Shown here: one piece after another, positions 7,633-17,259 of the stretch
Layout: the number at the start of each line of letters is the position of its first letter
How positions within the stretch are numbered: position 1 is the stretch's first letter
Assembly: GCF_036924535.1 (NCBI RefSeq)
Contig: NZ_JAZHRT010000001.1
Location: forward strand, 9,290,501 to 9,354,500
Direction: 5' to 3'
From: Bradyrhizobium sp. AZCC 2262
GTDB taxonomy: Bacteria > Pseudomonadota > Alphaproteobacteria > Rhizobiales > Xanthobacteraceae
DNA length: 64,000 nt
Notes under the pieces: generated by a model
Database searches by the model: none
What the model was told of the DNA's origin: nothing
The model's input: only the letters and a program-made list of their open reading frames with translations
Translations under genes and position numbers: made by a program

Positions 7633-8910
7633 ATGTTGGCAAGCAGGATCACTTCATTGAGCTGGTACGTTGCTCTGCTTGTCACGATCCTTGTTTTTCC
7701 GCCGCGCCAGCTCTCCGCGTCCACCTTTGGCCCGCCGCCGAATGCGCCGTTGTCGCTGGAGAAGCTTTCGCGGATCGACGAATTCCTCAACGATCAGGTC
7801 GCGCAAGGAAAAATTCCGGGCGCCATCGTCCTGATCCAGCGCCACGGCAAGCCGGTCTATTTCAAGTGGTTTGGCCAGCGCGATGTCGATACCGGCATCG
7901 ACATGACGCCGGATGCGATTTTTCCGATGCACTCGCTGACCAAGACCGTTACCAGCTTTGCCGCGCTGATGCTGGTCGATCGCGGAACCATCAAGCTCGA
8001 CGATCCCGTCAGCAAATACGTTCCTTCCTTCGCCGGCATGAAGGTCGGCGTCGAGCGCAAGGACGAGTTGGGCAAGGCGGTACTTAATCTCGTGCCGTTG
8101 CGTCGCCCCGTGACGATTGAGGATCTGCTGCTGCACACCTCCGGCATCACCTACGGCTTCTATGGCGACAGGGGACTGGTCAAGGCCGCCTATGACGGGA
8201 TCTATCTCGGCGACTTCGACAATGCCGGATTTGCCGAGCGGATCGCAAAGTTGCCGCTGGCCGAGCAGCCGCGCACGCTGTGGGACTACGGGCATTCGAT
8301 CGACGTGCTCGGCCGCGTCATCGAGGTCGCCTCCGGCCAGTCGCTGTACCAGTTCGAAAAGATGCAACTGCTCGATCCCCTGGGGATGCCGACGACGAAA
8401 TTCTTTCTCACCGATCCGGCCGAGCGTGCACGCTATGCGCAGCCGCTCGCCAAGGATCGCCACGTCGAGCGAAATTCGCTTGATGTCACACGCTGGGAAT
8501 CCGGCGGCGGTGGGCTGGTCACGACTGTCGACGATCTCGCGCGTTTTGGGCAAATGCTGCTGAACGGCGGGGCGCTCGACGGCAAGAGCTATCTCAACAC
8601 CGCAACATTTGCGGCAATGACGACAGATCACATCGGCCCGGGCTCGGGCGTCGCGCGCAACTACTTCTATTACCCCGGCGACGGTTTTGGGTTCGGCTAT
8701 GGTTTTGGCGTCCGCACCGATCCCGGCAATGCGGTGCCGCCGCCACCGGGTTCTCCGGGCGAGATCAAATGGGACGGCGCCACCGGCGCTTACCTCGTGG
8801 TCGACCGCGCGCAGGATATGTTCTTCGTGGTGCTGCAAAACGCGCCGTCCGGCCGCCTGCATGTTCAGGTGAACGTCAAGAAGCTGGTTTACGATGCGTT
8901 CGAAAAGTGA
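7633..8910 (+). CDS. Serine hydrolase of the beta-lactamase / class C penicillin-binding fold
   Basis: A 425-aa exported serine hydrolase (family VIII esterase, D-aminopeptidase or beta-lactamase-like). Residues 1-30 form a signal sequence (YVALLVTILVF then ...LSAS). The nucleophile motif SxxK is HSLTK near residue 100. The usual YxN is represented by DYGHS near residue 217 and the third motif by KWDGATG near residue 380. I took ATG 7633 because AGGGAAG lies 5 bp upstream and the signal peptide begins there; the open frame runs back to 7567. The acyltransferase gene starts 25 bp downstream in the same direction. The substrate cannot be assigned. Confidence 0.87.
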   Translation: MLASRITSLSWYVALLVTILVFPPRQLSASTFGPPPNAPLSLEKLSRIDEFLNDQVAQGKIPGAIVLIQRHGKPVYFKWFGQRDVDTGIDMTPDAIFPMHSLTKTVTSFAALMLVDRGTIKLDDPVSKYVPSFAGMKVGVERKDELGKAVLNLVPLRRPVTIEDLLLHTSGITYGFYGDRGLVKAAYDGIYLGDFDNAGFAERIAKLPLAEQPRTLWDYGHSIDVLGRVIEVASGQSLYQFEKMQLLDPLGMPTTKFFLTDPAERARYAQPLAKDRHVERNSLDVTRWESGGGGLVTTVDDLARFGQMLLNGGALDGKSYLNTATFAAMTTDHIGPGSGVARNYFYYPGDGFGFGYGFGVRTDPGNAVPPPPGSPGEIKWDGATGAYLVVDRAQDMFFVVLQNAPSGRLHVQVNVKKLVYDAFEK

Positions 8911-8935
8911 CGCAGGCATACTTGGAGCGGAAACC

Positions 8936-10123
8936 ATGCTGCGAAAAGCCGGCGAGAGCGATCAGGCCACCACGATGACGGGACGCATCGTGGCGTTCGA
9001 CCGGGCGCGCACGTTCATCACGCTGTTGGTGGTGATCCACCATTCCGCCGTCAACTTCACCCATTTCGGCAATGGCGACCGGATGCGTTGGCTTGGCTTC
9101 GACCTGGTCGTGCTGTTCAATGACAGTTTCTTCATGGCCTTCATGTTCCTGATTTCGGGACTGTTCGTCCATGACAGCCTGACCCGCCACGGCGCGGGCG
9201 GATACTTGCGCCGCCGCGCCTGGCGATTGGGGATACCGCTCCTGGTGTCGATCTTCGTGCTGATCCCGATCGCCTATTATGCCTCGTTCCTGCGCTATCA
9301 TCTGCCCGGCACGACAGACTTCAACTACTTCCATTACTGGGGGCGCATGATCACCACCGGGCCGTGGCCGTCGGGACAGTCATGGTTCCTGTGGGTGCTG
9401 CTCGTGCTCGACGTCATTGCCGCCGCGATCTGGATGACAGCACCGAAAATCCTGGGCGCCTTCGGTCGTCTGATTGGCGCCCTTCGCAGCCGGCCGACAA
9501 TGGCCTTTGCGGCCTTTGTTGTCGTCTCGGTCGTGTCCTACCTGCCGATGCATCTCTGGTTCGGCGACGGCGCCTGGTTCGAGCCGGGCCATTACCCGTT
9601 TCCAATTCAGACCAGCCGCATCCTGCTCTATCCCGCCTATTTCTTCACCGGCATCGGCATTGGCGTTGTCAGCCTGAGGGTGGGCATCCTCGCTGAGGAT
9701 GGGGAAGTGGCAAAACGCTGGACGGCATGGCTCTCGTTTGCGGTCCTTTTCTTTGGCCTGATCCTGCTGCTGGTCTTTGCCCATCACCACTGGATCGAAA
9801 ACTTTGCTTCGCCGGCGTTGTGGTGGAGAGCAGCGTATGGCACCGTCTTCGCGATATTCAGCGCCGCCATGTCCTTTACGGTGCCGGCGACATCATTGCG
9901 GCTGTCGCGCTCCAGCCTGTGGCTGCTCGACGCGATGCAGCCATCGGCCTACGGCATCTTCCTCTTCCACTACATGTTCATCATCTGGATGCAATATTTC
10001 GTCTACGACCCCGCATGGCCCGCCGGCGTCAAGGCGGCCATCGTGTTCGCCGTCACGCTTGGCGGCAGCTGGCTGCTTACGGTGTTATTGCGAAAGATTC
10101 CGCTGGTGGCGCGGACGATTTGA
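8936..10123 (+). CDS. Acyltransferase-3 family membrane protein
   Basis: A 395-aa integral membrane acyltransferase of the OafA/OpgC-like family, which moves acyl groups onto sugars or other cell-surface molecules. About ten hydrophobic helices are visible. The first helix contains the family's early histidine in FDRARTFITLLVVIHHSAVNF, and a re-entrant Arg-rich loop GGYLRRRAWRLGIPLL follows. ATG 8936 has GGAG 8 bp upstream; ATG 8975 is an alternative. A distant paralogue with the same layout lies at 57281-58432. The acceptor is unknown. Confidence 0.82.
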   Translation: MLRKAGESDQATTMTGRIVAFDRARTFITLLVVIHHSAVNFTHFGNGDRMRWLGFDLVVLFNDSFFMAFMFLISGLFVHDSLTRHGAGGYLRRRAWRLGIPLLVSIFVLIPIAYYASFLRYHLPGTTDFNYFHYWGRMITTGPWPSGQSWFLWVLLVLDVIAAAIWMTAPKILGAFGRLIGALRSRPTMAFAAFVVVSVVSYLPMHLWFGDGAWFEPGHYPFPIQTSRILLYPAYFFTGIGIGVVSLRVGILAEDGEVAKRWTAWLSFAVLFFGLILLLVFAHHHWIENFASPALWWRAAYGTVFAIFSAAMSFTVPATSLRLSRSSLWLLDAMQPSAYGIFLFHYMFIIWMQYFVYDPAWPAGVKAAIVFAVTLGGSWLLTVLLRKIPLVARTI

Positions 10124-10215
10124 TTCCCACGCGCCGGCCGCGTCATGGCGGACCATGCGCCATTGCATGGCGAACGCGTGTATTAAGTGGTCCTCCTCTC
10201 GCGCTGGGGCTCTCC

Positions 10216-11184
10216 ATGTCTCGATTTCTCGCATCGATGTTGTTCGCGCTTGCAGCGTTTTCGTGTTCGCTTGCGCCGGTATCGGCTGCCTATCCCGACC
10301 GTGTCATCAAGATCGTGGTGCCGTTTGCGCCGGGCGGCGGCACCGACGTGGTGGCGCGGACGCTGGCGCAGGAGATGGCAAGAGAGCTCGGCGCGTCCGT
10401 CATCATCGAGAACAAGCCGGGGGCGGGAACCATTCTCGGCACCCAGATGGTCGCGGCCAGCGCGCCGGACGGTTACACGCTGTTGATGGGAACGTTTGCC
10501 AATGCCGTCAATCCCAGCCTGAATGCAAAACTGCCTTACGACGCACACAAGAATTTTGCCGCGGTGGCGCTGCTGGCGCGCTCCTTCAACATCGTGGTGG
10601 TCAATCCGGCGTCGCCGATCAAATCGATCGCGGACCTGATTGCTGCGGCGAAGGCCGCACCCGGCAAGCTCAGCTATGGCACCTACGGTACCGGCACGTC
10701 GGCACATCTCGCCGGCGAATTGTTCAAGCACATGGCCGGCGTCAATCTCACGACGGTGCCCTACAGGGGCGCCGCGCCTGCGATCACCGATCTGATGGGC
10801 GGACAGATCGACGTGATCTTCACGACGGTCGCCAGCGCCGCTTCGCTGGTCGAGGCCGGTCAGTTGCGCGCCATCGCCGTGACCTCGGCCGAACGCTCGC
10901 CGGCTTTCCCGCAACTCCCCACCGTGTCGGAAGCCGGCGTTCCCGGCTACGCCGCCGAAGCCTGGTATGGCCTCTACGCGCCGGCCAAAACGCCGCCCGA
11001 GATCATCGAGCGTCTCAACAGGTCTGCCGCGAAAGCGGTTCAGGCCGAGGCGTTCAAGAAGCTTGGGACGAATGAAGGCCTGGTCATGGTGGCGGAGCCG
11101 CCGGAAGCGCTGGACCGCTATTTCGCCGGCGAGGAAACGCGCTGGCGCAAGGTGATCGAGGACGCCGGCATCAAGGCCGAGTAG
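10216..11184 (+). CDS. Bug-family (TctC) solute-binding protein
   Basis: A 322-aa periplasmic binding protein of the tripartite tricarboxylate transporter receptor family. It has a signal peptide of about 24 residues ending VSAAYPDRV, then the family motif IKIVVPFAPGGGTDVVAR, and later GYTLLMGTFANAVNPSL and GTSAHLAGELFKHMAGV. No TctA or TctB membrane gene is nearby, which is common for Bug proteins. The start ATG 10216 begins the signal peptide. A LuxR-type regulator follows 50 bp downstream and a catabolic cluster lies beyond, so it may feed that pathway (inference). Its ligand is probably a carboxylate or amide compound. Confidence 0.9.
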   Translation: MSRFLASMLFALAAFSCSLAPVSAAYPDRVIKIVVPFAPGGGTDVVARTLAQEMARELGASVIIENKPGAGTILGTQMVAASAPDGYTLLMGTFANAVNPSLNAKLPYDAHKNFAAVALLARSFNIVVVNPASPIKSIADLIAAAKAAPGKLSYGTYGTGTSAHLAGELFKHMAGVNLTTVPYRGAAPAITDLMGGQIDVIFTTVASAASLVEAGQLRAIAVTSAERSPAFPQLPTVSEAGVPGYAAEAWYGLYAPAKTPPEIIERLNRSAAKAVQAEAFKKLGTNEGLVMVAEPPEALDRYFAGEETRWRKVIEDAGIKAE

Positions 11185-11234
11185 GCCGCTTGCCAACGGT
11201 TCCCCCGATCGCGGTTCCTCGCTAGGATGGGGCC

Positions 11235-11969
11235 ATGTATGTGAGCGCTTCCGAGAGCCGGGTGCTGGCGCGCATCTTCGGGCTGTTGTCCGAGGACCTC
11301 AGCGAACGCGACGTTCGCGAGGCGGTCGGTCATCATTTGCTGGAATTGCTGGAAGCCGATCATTACGCCTCGTTCGTGTGGCAGGATTCCACAGGCCGGT
11401 TTGAGAAGGCCGTGTATCTGAACATGGACCCGGCCAACATCGCGGCCTACGACCGCTATTTTCAGCAGCGCGATCCGATCACCTCAAAGCTTCAGGCCCG
11501 CCGCGAGGCGACCTTGGTCACGCAGGTGATGCCGCAGCGCGACCTGATGCGGACCGAATTCTTCAACGACTTTCTTGCCCGCGACGGCCTGCATTGGGGC
11601 GTCAATGCCTATAGTTACGTCGGCGACTGCAACATCGGCGACGTCAGGATCTGGCGTGGCCGGCGCCGCGAGAATTTCGACGGCCATACGCTGGAATTGC
11701 TGCGGCTGATCGAGCCGGCTTTCACCGGTGCGCTGGTCCGCGCGGCCGGCGGTGCGGCGGCCATCGTGGCCGACGGTTCACCGATCCTGAAACTCTCGGT
11801 GCGCGAATTCGAGATCGCGCGAATGATATCGGACGATCTCAGCGACAAGGAGATCGCGCACCAGCTGCAGGTCGAGGTCTCCACCATCCGCACCCATATC
11901 GAGCGGATTTTCACCAAGCTCGGCGTCCGCCGCCGCAGCGGCGTCGCCAGGCTGTTTGCACGGCATTAG
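11235..11969 (+). CDS. LuxR-type HTH transcriptional regulator
   Basis: A 244-aa regulator with a C-terminal GerE/LuxR DNA-binding domain (residues about 178-240: LSVREFEIARMISDDLSDKEIAHQLQVEVSTIRTHIERIFTKLGVRRR). The N-terminal 170 residues resemble a small-molecule sensor domain but lack recognisable acyl-homoserine-lactone-binding residues, and no luxI-type synthase is nearby, so quorum sensing is not supported. Its likely targets are the Bug gene just upstream or the minus-strand amidase-to-dehydrogenase cluster that converges on it. That is inference from position. Confidence 0.85.
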   Translation: MYVSASESRVLARIFGLLSEDLSERDVREAVGHHLLELLEADHYASFVWQDSTGRFEKAVYLNMDPANIAAYDRYFQQRDPITSKLQARREATLVTQVMPQRDLMRTEFFNDFLARDGLHWGVNAYSYVGDCNIGDVRIWRGRRRENFDGHTLELLRLIEPAFTGALVRAAGGAAAIVADGSPILKLSVREFEIARMISDDLSDKEIAHQLQVEVSTIRTHIERIFTKLGVRRRSGVARLFARH

Positions 11970-12033
11970 GGCAGGCCCCATTCTACTTTGCATGGGGTTG
12001 TTTTCGATATTTTGGCGACGCGGCGAGCGCCGG

Positions 12034-13545
12034 CTAGCGCGACGGCGGTGGAAGCCGGCCGAACAGCTTTTCCATCGCCATGCCGAGTGCAAGCAACTTG
12101 CGATCGCTCCCCGCGGGCCCATCGAGTTCGAGCCCGACCGGCAGTTTGCTCGATGCACCTAGCGCGATCGGAAGCTGGATACCGGGGACGCCGGCATTGC
12201 TGCCGGGATCGGTGTTCTGGATGAACAGCAGGAAGTTGGCGAGGCTCGACGAGTCGGGATTTGAGGCGATCGCGACCTTCGGCACGGTCGGGAAGGCGAT
12301 GGCGTCGAGCTTGTTCTTGGCAAACGTATCGCGATAGAGCGCCTGCAGCGCGGGCCGGGCGGTCTTCATGGCGGCCTCATAGGCCGGCTTGGCCTCAGTG
12401 ACCGTGTTGTTCGGTCCCGGTAGCTTGCGCGGAATGACCAGCCCGTCATAGGTGCCCTTCACGTCGGGGCTTGCGATCTCCTTGGCGAGGTCCTCGATGC
12501 TGACGCCGGTGCCGCTCTTCTTGAGATAGGCGACCATGTCGTCATAGGCCTCGTAGAGCGCGAGCGGAAATCCGACCTGGTCGTTCAGCTCGGCGAGCTT
12601 TGGCATTTCGACATCGACCACCGTCACGCCGCTCGCCTTGAGCTTCTCCAGCGCGGCTTTGAATGCGGCGTCGGTATCGCCGTCGAGATTGGCCGGCATG
12701 GATTTGTCGACGCCGATGCGCACCTTCTTAAGATCGGCAGCCGTAATCGCGCCGCCTCCGGCGATGACGCGGTCGAGGATCGCCAGATCGGCGATGGTGG
12801 AGGCCATCGGGCCGGCGGTGTCGCGGGTGTGGGAGATCGGCGCGATCCCCGCCTGGGGATAGCGGCCGACGGTCGGACGGAGCGCGGCGCAGCCGTTCAG
12901 CGCGCAGGGGACCCTGACCGAGCCGCCGGTGTCGGTGCCGAGACCCGCGGTGACGATGCGTGCGCCGACCGCAGCCCCCGTTCCTGACGATGAGCCGCCG
13001 GCGATTTTCGTCGCATCATAGGCGTTGCGCACCCCGGACTCCGCACCCGTCTTGAACGCGGCGTTGTAGCCGGAGATGCCGAAAGCGAGCTCATGCATGT
13101 TGGTCTTGCCGATGATGATGGCGCCTGCCGCGCGCAGTTTTGCCGCCACCGGCGCGTCCTTCTTCGGGACGAAGCCCTTCAGAGCCGGCGTTCCCGCGCT
13201 GGCGGGAAGCCCGGCCACCTCGATATTGTCCTTGATGACGACGGGGACGCCGCCGAGCGGCTTGCACGAACCCTTCTTGCGGCCGGCGTCGAAGGCTTCG
13301 GCGGCCTTTATCGCGCCGGCCTCGTCGAGCGTGATGAAGGCGTTGAGCTCGGGCTTTGCCTTGGCACGCGCCAGCGCCGCCGAGGTCAGCGCCTTGCTGG
13401 TGATCTTGCCGGCGCAGAGATCGGCAGCGGCCTGCGTCGCGGTGAGCTGATCCAGGTCGATTGCCGGCTGGGCTGCCGTAGGAGACGCCGCGGCGAGGAC
13501 AAGGCTCGTAACGGCCGAGCCGAGCAGGAGTGAGCTGCGAGCCAT
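12034..13545 (-). CDS. Secreted amidase-signature hydrolase
   Basis: A 503-aa amidase that hydrolyses C-N bonds in amides, exported by a signal peptide (residues 1-26, ending PTAAQP). The Ser-cisSer-Lys triad is visible: lysine in VPVVIKDNIEVAG near residue 105, the glycine/serine-rich segment AGGSSSGTGAAVG near residue 180, and the nucleophile region GTDTGGSVRVPCALNG. Length and motifs are complete. It is the distal gene of a same-strand run with FAH, LLM and Ldh-type genes, 84 bp after the FAH gene, and likely acts outside the membrane on the substrate of that pathway. Confidence 0.9.
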   Translation of the reverse strand: MARSSLLLGSAVTSLVLAAASPTAAQPAIDLDQLTATQAAADLCAGKITSKALTSAALARAKAKPELNAFITLDEAGAIKAAEAFDAGRKKGSCKPLGGVPVVIKDNIEVAGLPASAGTPALKGFVPKKDAPVAAKLRAAGAIIIGKTNMHELAFGISGYNAAFKTGAESGVRNAYDATKIAGGSSSGTGAAVGARIVTAGLGTDTGGSVRVPCALNGCAALRPTVGRYPQAGIAPISHTRDTAGPMASTIADLAILDRVIAGGGAITAADLKKVRIGVDKSMPANLDGDTDAAFKAALEKLKASGVTVVDVEMPKLAELNDQVGFPLALYEAYDDMVAYLKKSGTGVSIEDLAKEIASPDVKGTYDGLVIPRKLPGPNNTVTEAKPAYEAAMKTARPALQALYRDTFAKNKLDAIAFPTVPKVAIASNPDSSSLANFLLFIQNTDPGSNAGVPGIQLPIALGASSKLPVGLELDGPAGSDRKLLALGMAMEKLFGRLPPPSR

Positions 13546-13629
13546 GATGATCCTCCGTTGGGATAGACACCCGTTCGGACCAACCTTATCGAATGCCGGT
13601 TCCTGCGCCTGTCCTCATTTCTGAGGACG

Positions 13630-14415
13630 TCACACCTTCTCCGCCACGAACCTGTTCCGCAACGTCCCGATCCCGGTGATGTCGATCTCGACGACGTCGC
13701 CGGCCTTCAGGTTAGGCGAGGCGCCATCGGTGCCCATCCAGATCACGTCGCCCGGCGACAGCGTGAAATACTTTGTCAGTTCGACCAGGAACGGCACGAC
13801 TCCAAAAATCATGTCGTTGGTGTGGAAGCGGCCAGTCTCCTTGCCGTTGACCCGGATCGCGGTTTCCATCTTGTCGAGGTCGACATCGGTCTCGATCCAC
13901 GGGCCCATCGGCTTGAACGTATCGGCGTTCTTGGAGCGCCACAGGCTGCGATCGGTCTTTTGCCAGGTGCGCTCGCTGACGTCGTTGCCGATGGTGTAGC
14001 CGAATACGCAATCCATCGCGTTGGTCTCGGTCAGGTGTTTTGCCTTCCTGCCGATGACCACGACGAGTTCGCCTTCATAGTGAATCTTCTCGGTCGCGCT
14101 CGCCGGGATCACCACGTCCTCGTCGTGGGCGATCAGCGCGTTCTGCGCGCGATAGCCGATCTCTGGCCGGTCGGGCACGTTCGGCACCGTGCCGGCCTTG
14201 TCGGCGGCTTCCTTAAGATGCTTGAGGTAGTTCAGCCCGACGCAATAGAAGGTGCGCGGGATCAGCGGCAGCTCGATCTTGACGTCTTTCAGCGCATGCG
14301 ACTGCGTTCCGCGCTGCCATTCGCCGAACGGATCGCCGTTGACGGCGATCACGTTGTCGCCCTCGACAATGCCCCAGGATGTCTTGCCGGCGGCCGTGAA
14401 TTTGAGCCAACGCAT
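13630..14415 (-). CDS. Fumarylacetoacetate hydrolase family protein
   Basis: A 261-aa cytoplasmic metal-dependent enzyme of the FAH superfamily, whose members hydrolyse C-C bonds or decarboxylate 2-oxo acids. The metal-binding pattern is seen as IHYEGELVVVIG (paired acidic residues near 120), with VFGYTIGNDVSER and GDVIWMGTDGASP downstream. It is full length. It starts 20 bp after the stop of the LLM monooxygenase gene, so they are co-transcribed. A late ring-cleavage or acylpyruvate step in the degradation of an unknown compound is inferred. Confidence 0.9.
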   Translation of the reverse strand: MRWLKFTAAGKTSWGIVEGDNVIAVNGDPFGEWQRGTQSHALKDVKIELPLIPRTFYCVGLNYLKHLKEAADKAGTVPNVPDRPEIGYRAQNALIAHDEDVVIPASATEKIHYEGELVVVIGRKAKHLTETNAMDCVFGYTIGNDVSERTWQKTDRSLWRSKNADTFKPMGPWIETDVDLDKMETAIRVNGKETGRFHTNDMIFGVVPFLVELTKYFTLSPGDVIWMGTDGASPNLKAGDVVEIDITGIGTLRNRFVAEKV

Positions 14416-14435
14416 GAAGTGCCCTCTTGTTGTTG

Positions 14436-15803
14436 TTATTCGGCCGCGGCCCGCGGCGTGGTTTTCCAGGCTCCGGCTTTGGGGCGCGCCAGGCCGAGAT
14501 TCTCGCGCAGCGTCTTGCCGGCGTAATCCTTGTGGAACAGGCCGCGGCGCTGCAATTCCGGCACGACGTGCTTGACGAAGTCGGCATAGGAGCCCGGCAC
14601 GATGGTGGCTGCGATGACAAAGCCGTCGCAGCCGCGCTCGACGAACATTTCTTCCAGCTTGTCCGCGACCTCTTTCGGCCCGCCGACGATCGCGTCATGC
14701 ACCTGGCCACGGCCCGAGAAGGTGACGAAATCGCGCGCGCTGGGATTGGATTTGCCTGAAGTCTTGAGCACGCCGTCGCGAATACCCAAAATGCCCTGCA
14801 TGCTCTTGAGGTCGTCTGATGTCAGTGGCTCGTCGAGCGGCTTGGAGGCGAAGTCGAAGTTCAAGGCCTCGGCGAGCAGCGACAGCGCGTCGATCTCCAG
14901 CGGCAGCTTGTTGATCACGGCCATCTTGTCCTCGGCCTCCGCCTTGGTCGCGGCGCAGACCGGCGTGGTGAGGTTGCAAAGGCGCATCTGGTCCGGATCG
15001 CGGCCGGCTTTCGCCGCCTCGTTGCGGACGGCCGCGTAGCCTTCCTTGGCGGCAGCAACGTTGCGTGCGGCGGTGAAGATCACTTCGCCCCACCGTCCTG
15101 CAAAGCGCTGGCCGCGGCCGGAGGCGCCGGCCTGGATGATGACGGGATGACCCTGCGCCGAGCGCGGCACGGTGAACGGCCCGCGCGACTTGTAGAACTC
15201 GCCCTTGTGGTCGAGCCGCTTCACCTTGGCCGGATCGGCGAAGCGGCCGGTCTTCTTGTCCATGAGCAGCGAGCCGTCTTCCCAGGTATCCCAATGGCCG
15301 AGCACGACTTCCATGAATTCGTCGGCGCGGTCGTAGCGGTAGTCGTGTTCGAGATGGGCGTCCTTGCCCATGTTATGGGCCTCACCGTCATTGAGCGAGG
15401 TGACGACGTTCCATCCCGCACGTCCGCCCGACATCAGGTCGAGGGTGGCGAAACGGCGGGCGACGTCGAACGGCTCGAAATAGGTGGTCGAGGCGGTCGA
15501 CCCCAGCCCGAGCTTGGTCGTGGCCATGCCCATCGTGGTCAGCACGATCAGCGGATCCATCTTCACGCAGCGGATGCCGTATTCGACGGTGTGGGCGTGG
15601 TCGTTGCCGTAGCGGTCCGGCATCGCCAGGCGGTCGTCGAAGAACGCCATGTGGAATTTACCGGCTTCGAGAATCCGGGCGATCTCCTGGTAGTAGTCGG
15701 CCGACATCGAATCGTCGCGCGATTCCGGATGCCGCCATGAACTCGGCAGGTTGGTGCAGTTCTGCGCTTGCAGGAATCCCACCAGCGCCATTTGCCGTGT
15801 CAT
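14436..15803 (-). CDS. LLM-class flavin-dependent monooxygenase (NtaA/DszA/SnaA type)
   Basis: A 455-aa luciferase-like TIM-barrel enzyme that uses reduced FMN from a separate reductase. It begins RQMALVGFLQAQNCTNLPSS, continues with MAFFDDRLAMPDRYG and has the family segments RRFATLDLMSGGRAGWNVVTS and VIIQAGASGRGQRFA. Related enzymes oxidise chelators, sulfones, or cleave amide and ring C-N bonds. No flavin reductase gene is close by, so the FMNH2 source must lie elsewhere. It is the second gene of the Ldh > LLM > FAH > amidase run. Confidence 0.92.
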   Translation of the reverse strand: MTRQMALVGFLQAQNCTNLPSSWRHPESRDDSMSADYYQEIARILEAGKFHMAFFDDRLAMPDRYGNDHAHTVEYGIRCVKMDPLIVLTTMGMATTKLGLGSTASTTYFEPFDVARRFATLDLMSGGRAGWNVVTSLNDGEAHNMGKDAHLEHDYRYDRADEFMEVVLGHWDTWEDGSLLMDKKTGRFADPAKVKRLDHKGEFYKSRGPFTVPRSAQGHPVIIQAGASGRGQRFAGRWGEVIFTAARNVAAAKEGYAAVRNEAAKAGRDPDQMRLCNLTTPVCAATKAEAEDKMAVINKLPLEIDALSLLAEALNFDFASKPLDEPLTSDDLKSMQGILGIRDGVLKTSGKSNPSARDFVTFSGRGQVHDAIVGGPKEVADKLEEMFVERGCDGFVIAATIVPGSYADFVKHVVPELQRRGLFHKDYAGKTLRENLGLARPKAGAWKTTPRAAAE

Positions 15804-15834
15804 GCCGTTCTCCTCGTGCGCGTGGGATTGGATT

Positions 15835-16887
15835 TCATTTGAGGTCGAGCACGGCGGCCAGTCGGTAGTCTGTGGCCAGCGCCTTCAGTTTATTCCAGGT
15901 CGCGTCCTCGACCTCGATGCCGTCGCGCCTGCGCTGTTGCTCGCGAATATGTTCGACCTCGCCGGGATAGAACACGCCGGGGGAGCCTTCGGACGGCGGT
16001 GTCGATTTGAGGTATCGCGCGAACTCGCCGACCTCCTTCTCGAAATCCTTCAGGGGGCGGAAGGCTGCGACATTGAACACCGCCATGAAGCATCCGTCAT
16101 TGTGGCGGCCGGTCGGCTCCACGCCAAAGCCCAGGCCCGTGAGCAGGCCGCACAGCACCTCGACCATCGCGGCGAGGCCGCTTCCCTTGTAGCCTTCGCT
16201 ACCACCGAGCGGCAGCAGCGCGCCGCCTTTGCGATATTGGGTGGGGTCGGTGGTGTGCCTTCCCTCGGCGTCGATGATCCAGCCTTGTGGAATGGGTTCG
16301 CCGCGCGCAACCGACAGCGCGATCTTGCCGGCCGCGACCGCCGAGGTCGCCATGTCCAGATAGAACGGCGCTTCGAGGTCGGATGGCACCGCAATCGAGA
16401 TCGGATTGGTGCCGAGCCTTGCCTCGCGGCCGCCAAACGGCGCGACATGCTTCGGCGAGCGGCCGGAATCGGCGGTGGCAATACCGATCATGCCCGCCCG
16501 CATCGCCATCATCGGATAGGCGGCGAGCCGCCCGACATGGCTCTGGCGGAACACGGTGCAGGCCGCCACATTGGCGGTCTTCGCCTTTTCGATCGTCAGC
16601 GCCATCGCCTTGGCGTTGACGTGGAAGCCAAAACCCCAATGGCCGTCGATCACGGTCGTGGTCGGCGATTCCTGGACGATGGTCCATTTGGCGCCGGGCA
16701 CGATATGGCCGGCCTTGATGCGGTCGATATAGGTCGGGATCGCGATCACGCCGTGCGAGTCATGGCCTGCGAGATTGGCGTTGACGCACCCGACCGCCAC
16801 CGCATCGGCCTCTTCCTGCGACGCGCCGGCGGCCTGGAGCAGCGCCGCGCCGATGCGCTTGAGACGGTCGGCCTGGACCTTCGGCAT
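15835..16887 (-). CDS. Ldh-family malate/L-lactate-type dehydrogenase
   Basis: A 350-aa NAD(P)-dependent oxidoreductase of the malate/L-sulfolactate/ureidoglycolate dehydrogenase family, unrelated to Rossmann-fold LDH. Typical pieces are NLAGHDSHGVIAIPTYIDRI near residue 45, GFHVNAKAM near 110, and PFGGREARLGTNPISIAVPS near 175. The start ATG 16887 has GTGAGGAAA just upstream; the frame stays open to 17013 without family features. It is the first gene of the four-gene minus-strand run (16887 to 12034). The 2-hydroxy-acid substrate is unknown. Confidence 0.9.
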   Translation of the reverse strand: MPKVQADRLKRIGAALLQAAGASQEEADAVAVGCVNANLAGHDSHGVIAIPTYIDRIKAGHIVPGAKWTIVQESPTTTVIDGHWGFGFHVNAKAMALTIEKAKTANVAACTVFRQSHVGRLAAYPMMAMRAGMIGIATADSGRSPKHVAPFGGREARLGTNPISIAVPSDLEAPFYLDMATSAVAAGKIALSVARGEPIPQGWIIDAEGRHTTDPTQYRKGGALLPLGGSEGYKGSGLAAMVEVLCGLLTGLGFGVEPTGRHNDGCFMAVFNVAAFRPLKDFEKEVGEFARYLKSTPPSEGSPGVFYPGEVEHIREQQRRRDGIEVEDATWNKLKALATDYRLAAVLDLK

Positions 16888-17259
16888 GGGAATTTCCTCA
16901 CCTTGAACGCCCGCGCCAATGGCGGGTCTTGCTTGTCGTCGCGGTGGGCATGGTCTCAAAGCGGCGGCGGCAGGGCAAGCGTGGAAATATCCTGCTAGCC
17001 ATGCTGCCGGCACGGTCCTCGGGGGTTTGGAATTTCACCCCGCAAAATTCGAATGCTTTCGGCGGGGCCGGCGCGCGCCGGCGGTATGGCTGACAAATCG
17101 TGAATCAGCCCGTAGTTCTCCTGAGCGACATCGCGGTTCGTTGGTCTGACATTTACTCTGAATCGCAACTACGGGTCGCCAATAACGAGCATTTAGGCCC
17201 CCTGCACGCATAAAATTCGCGGGGGCAGCCCGGTGCTGCCGGCAGGGAGCTTGGGGACG
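16888..17259. other. Divergent intergenic region
   Basis: About 370 bp between the divergent Ldh-type and GAF-GGDEF-EAL genes. It contains a perfect 16-bp palindrome GCCGGCGCGCGCCGGC at 17067-17082 and an inverted GCCCCC / GGGGGC pair close to the start of the large gene. I see no ORF, RNA gene or clear promoter. Confidence 0.6.

Noticed and set aside
11235..11969. LuxR-type gene as a quorum-sensing receptor
   Set aside because: No autoinducer-binding residues are recognisable in the N-terminal domain and no luxI-type synthase is nearby.
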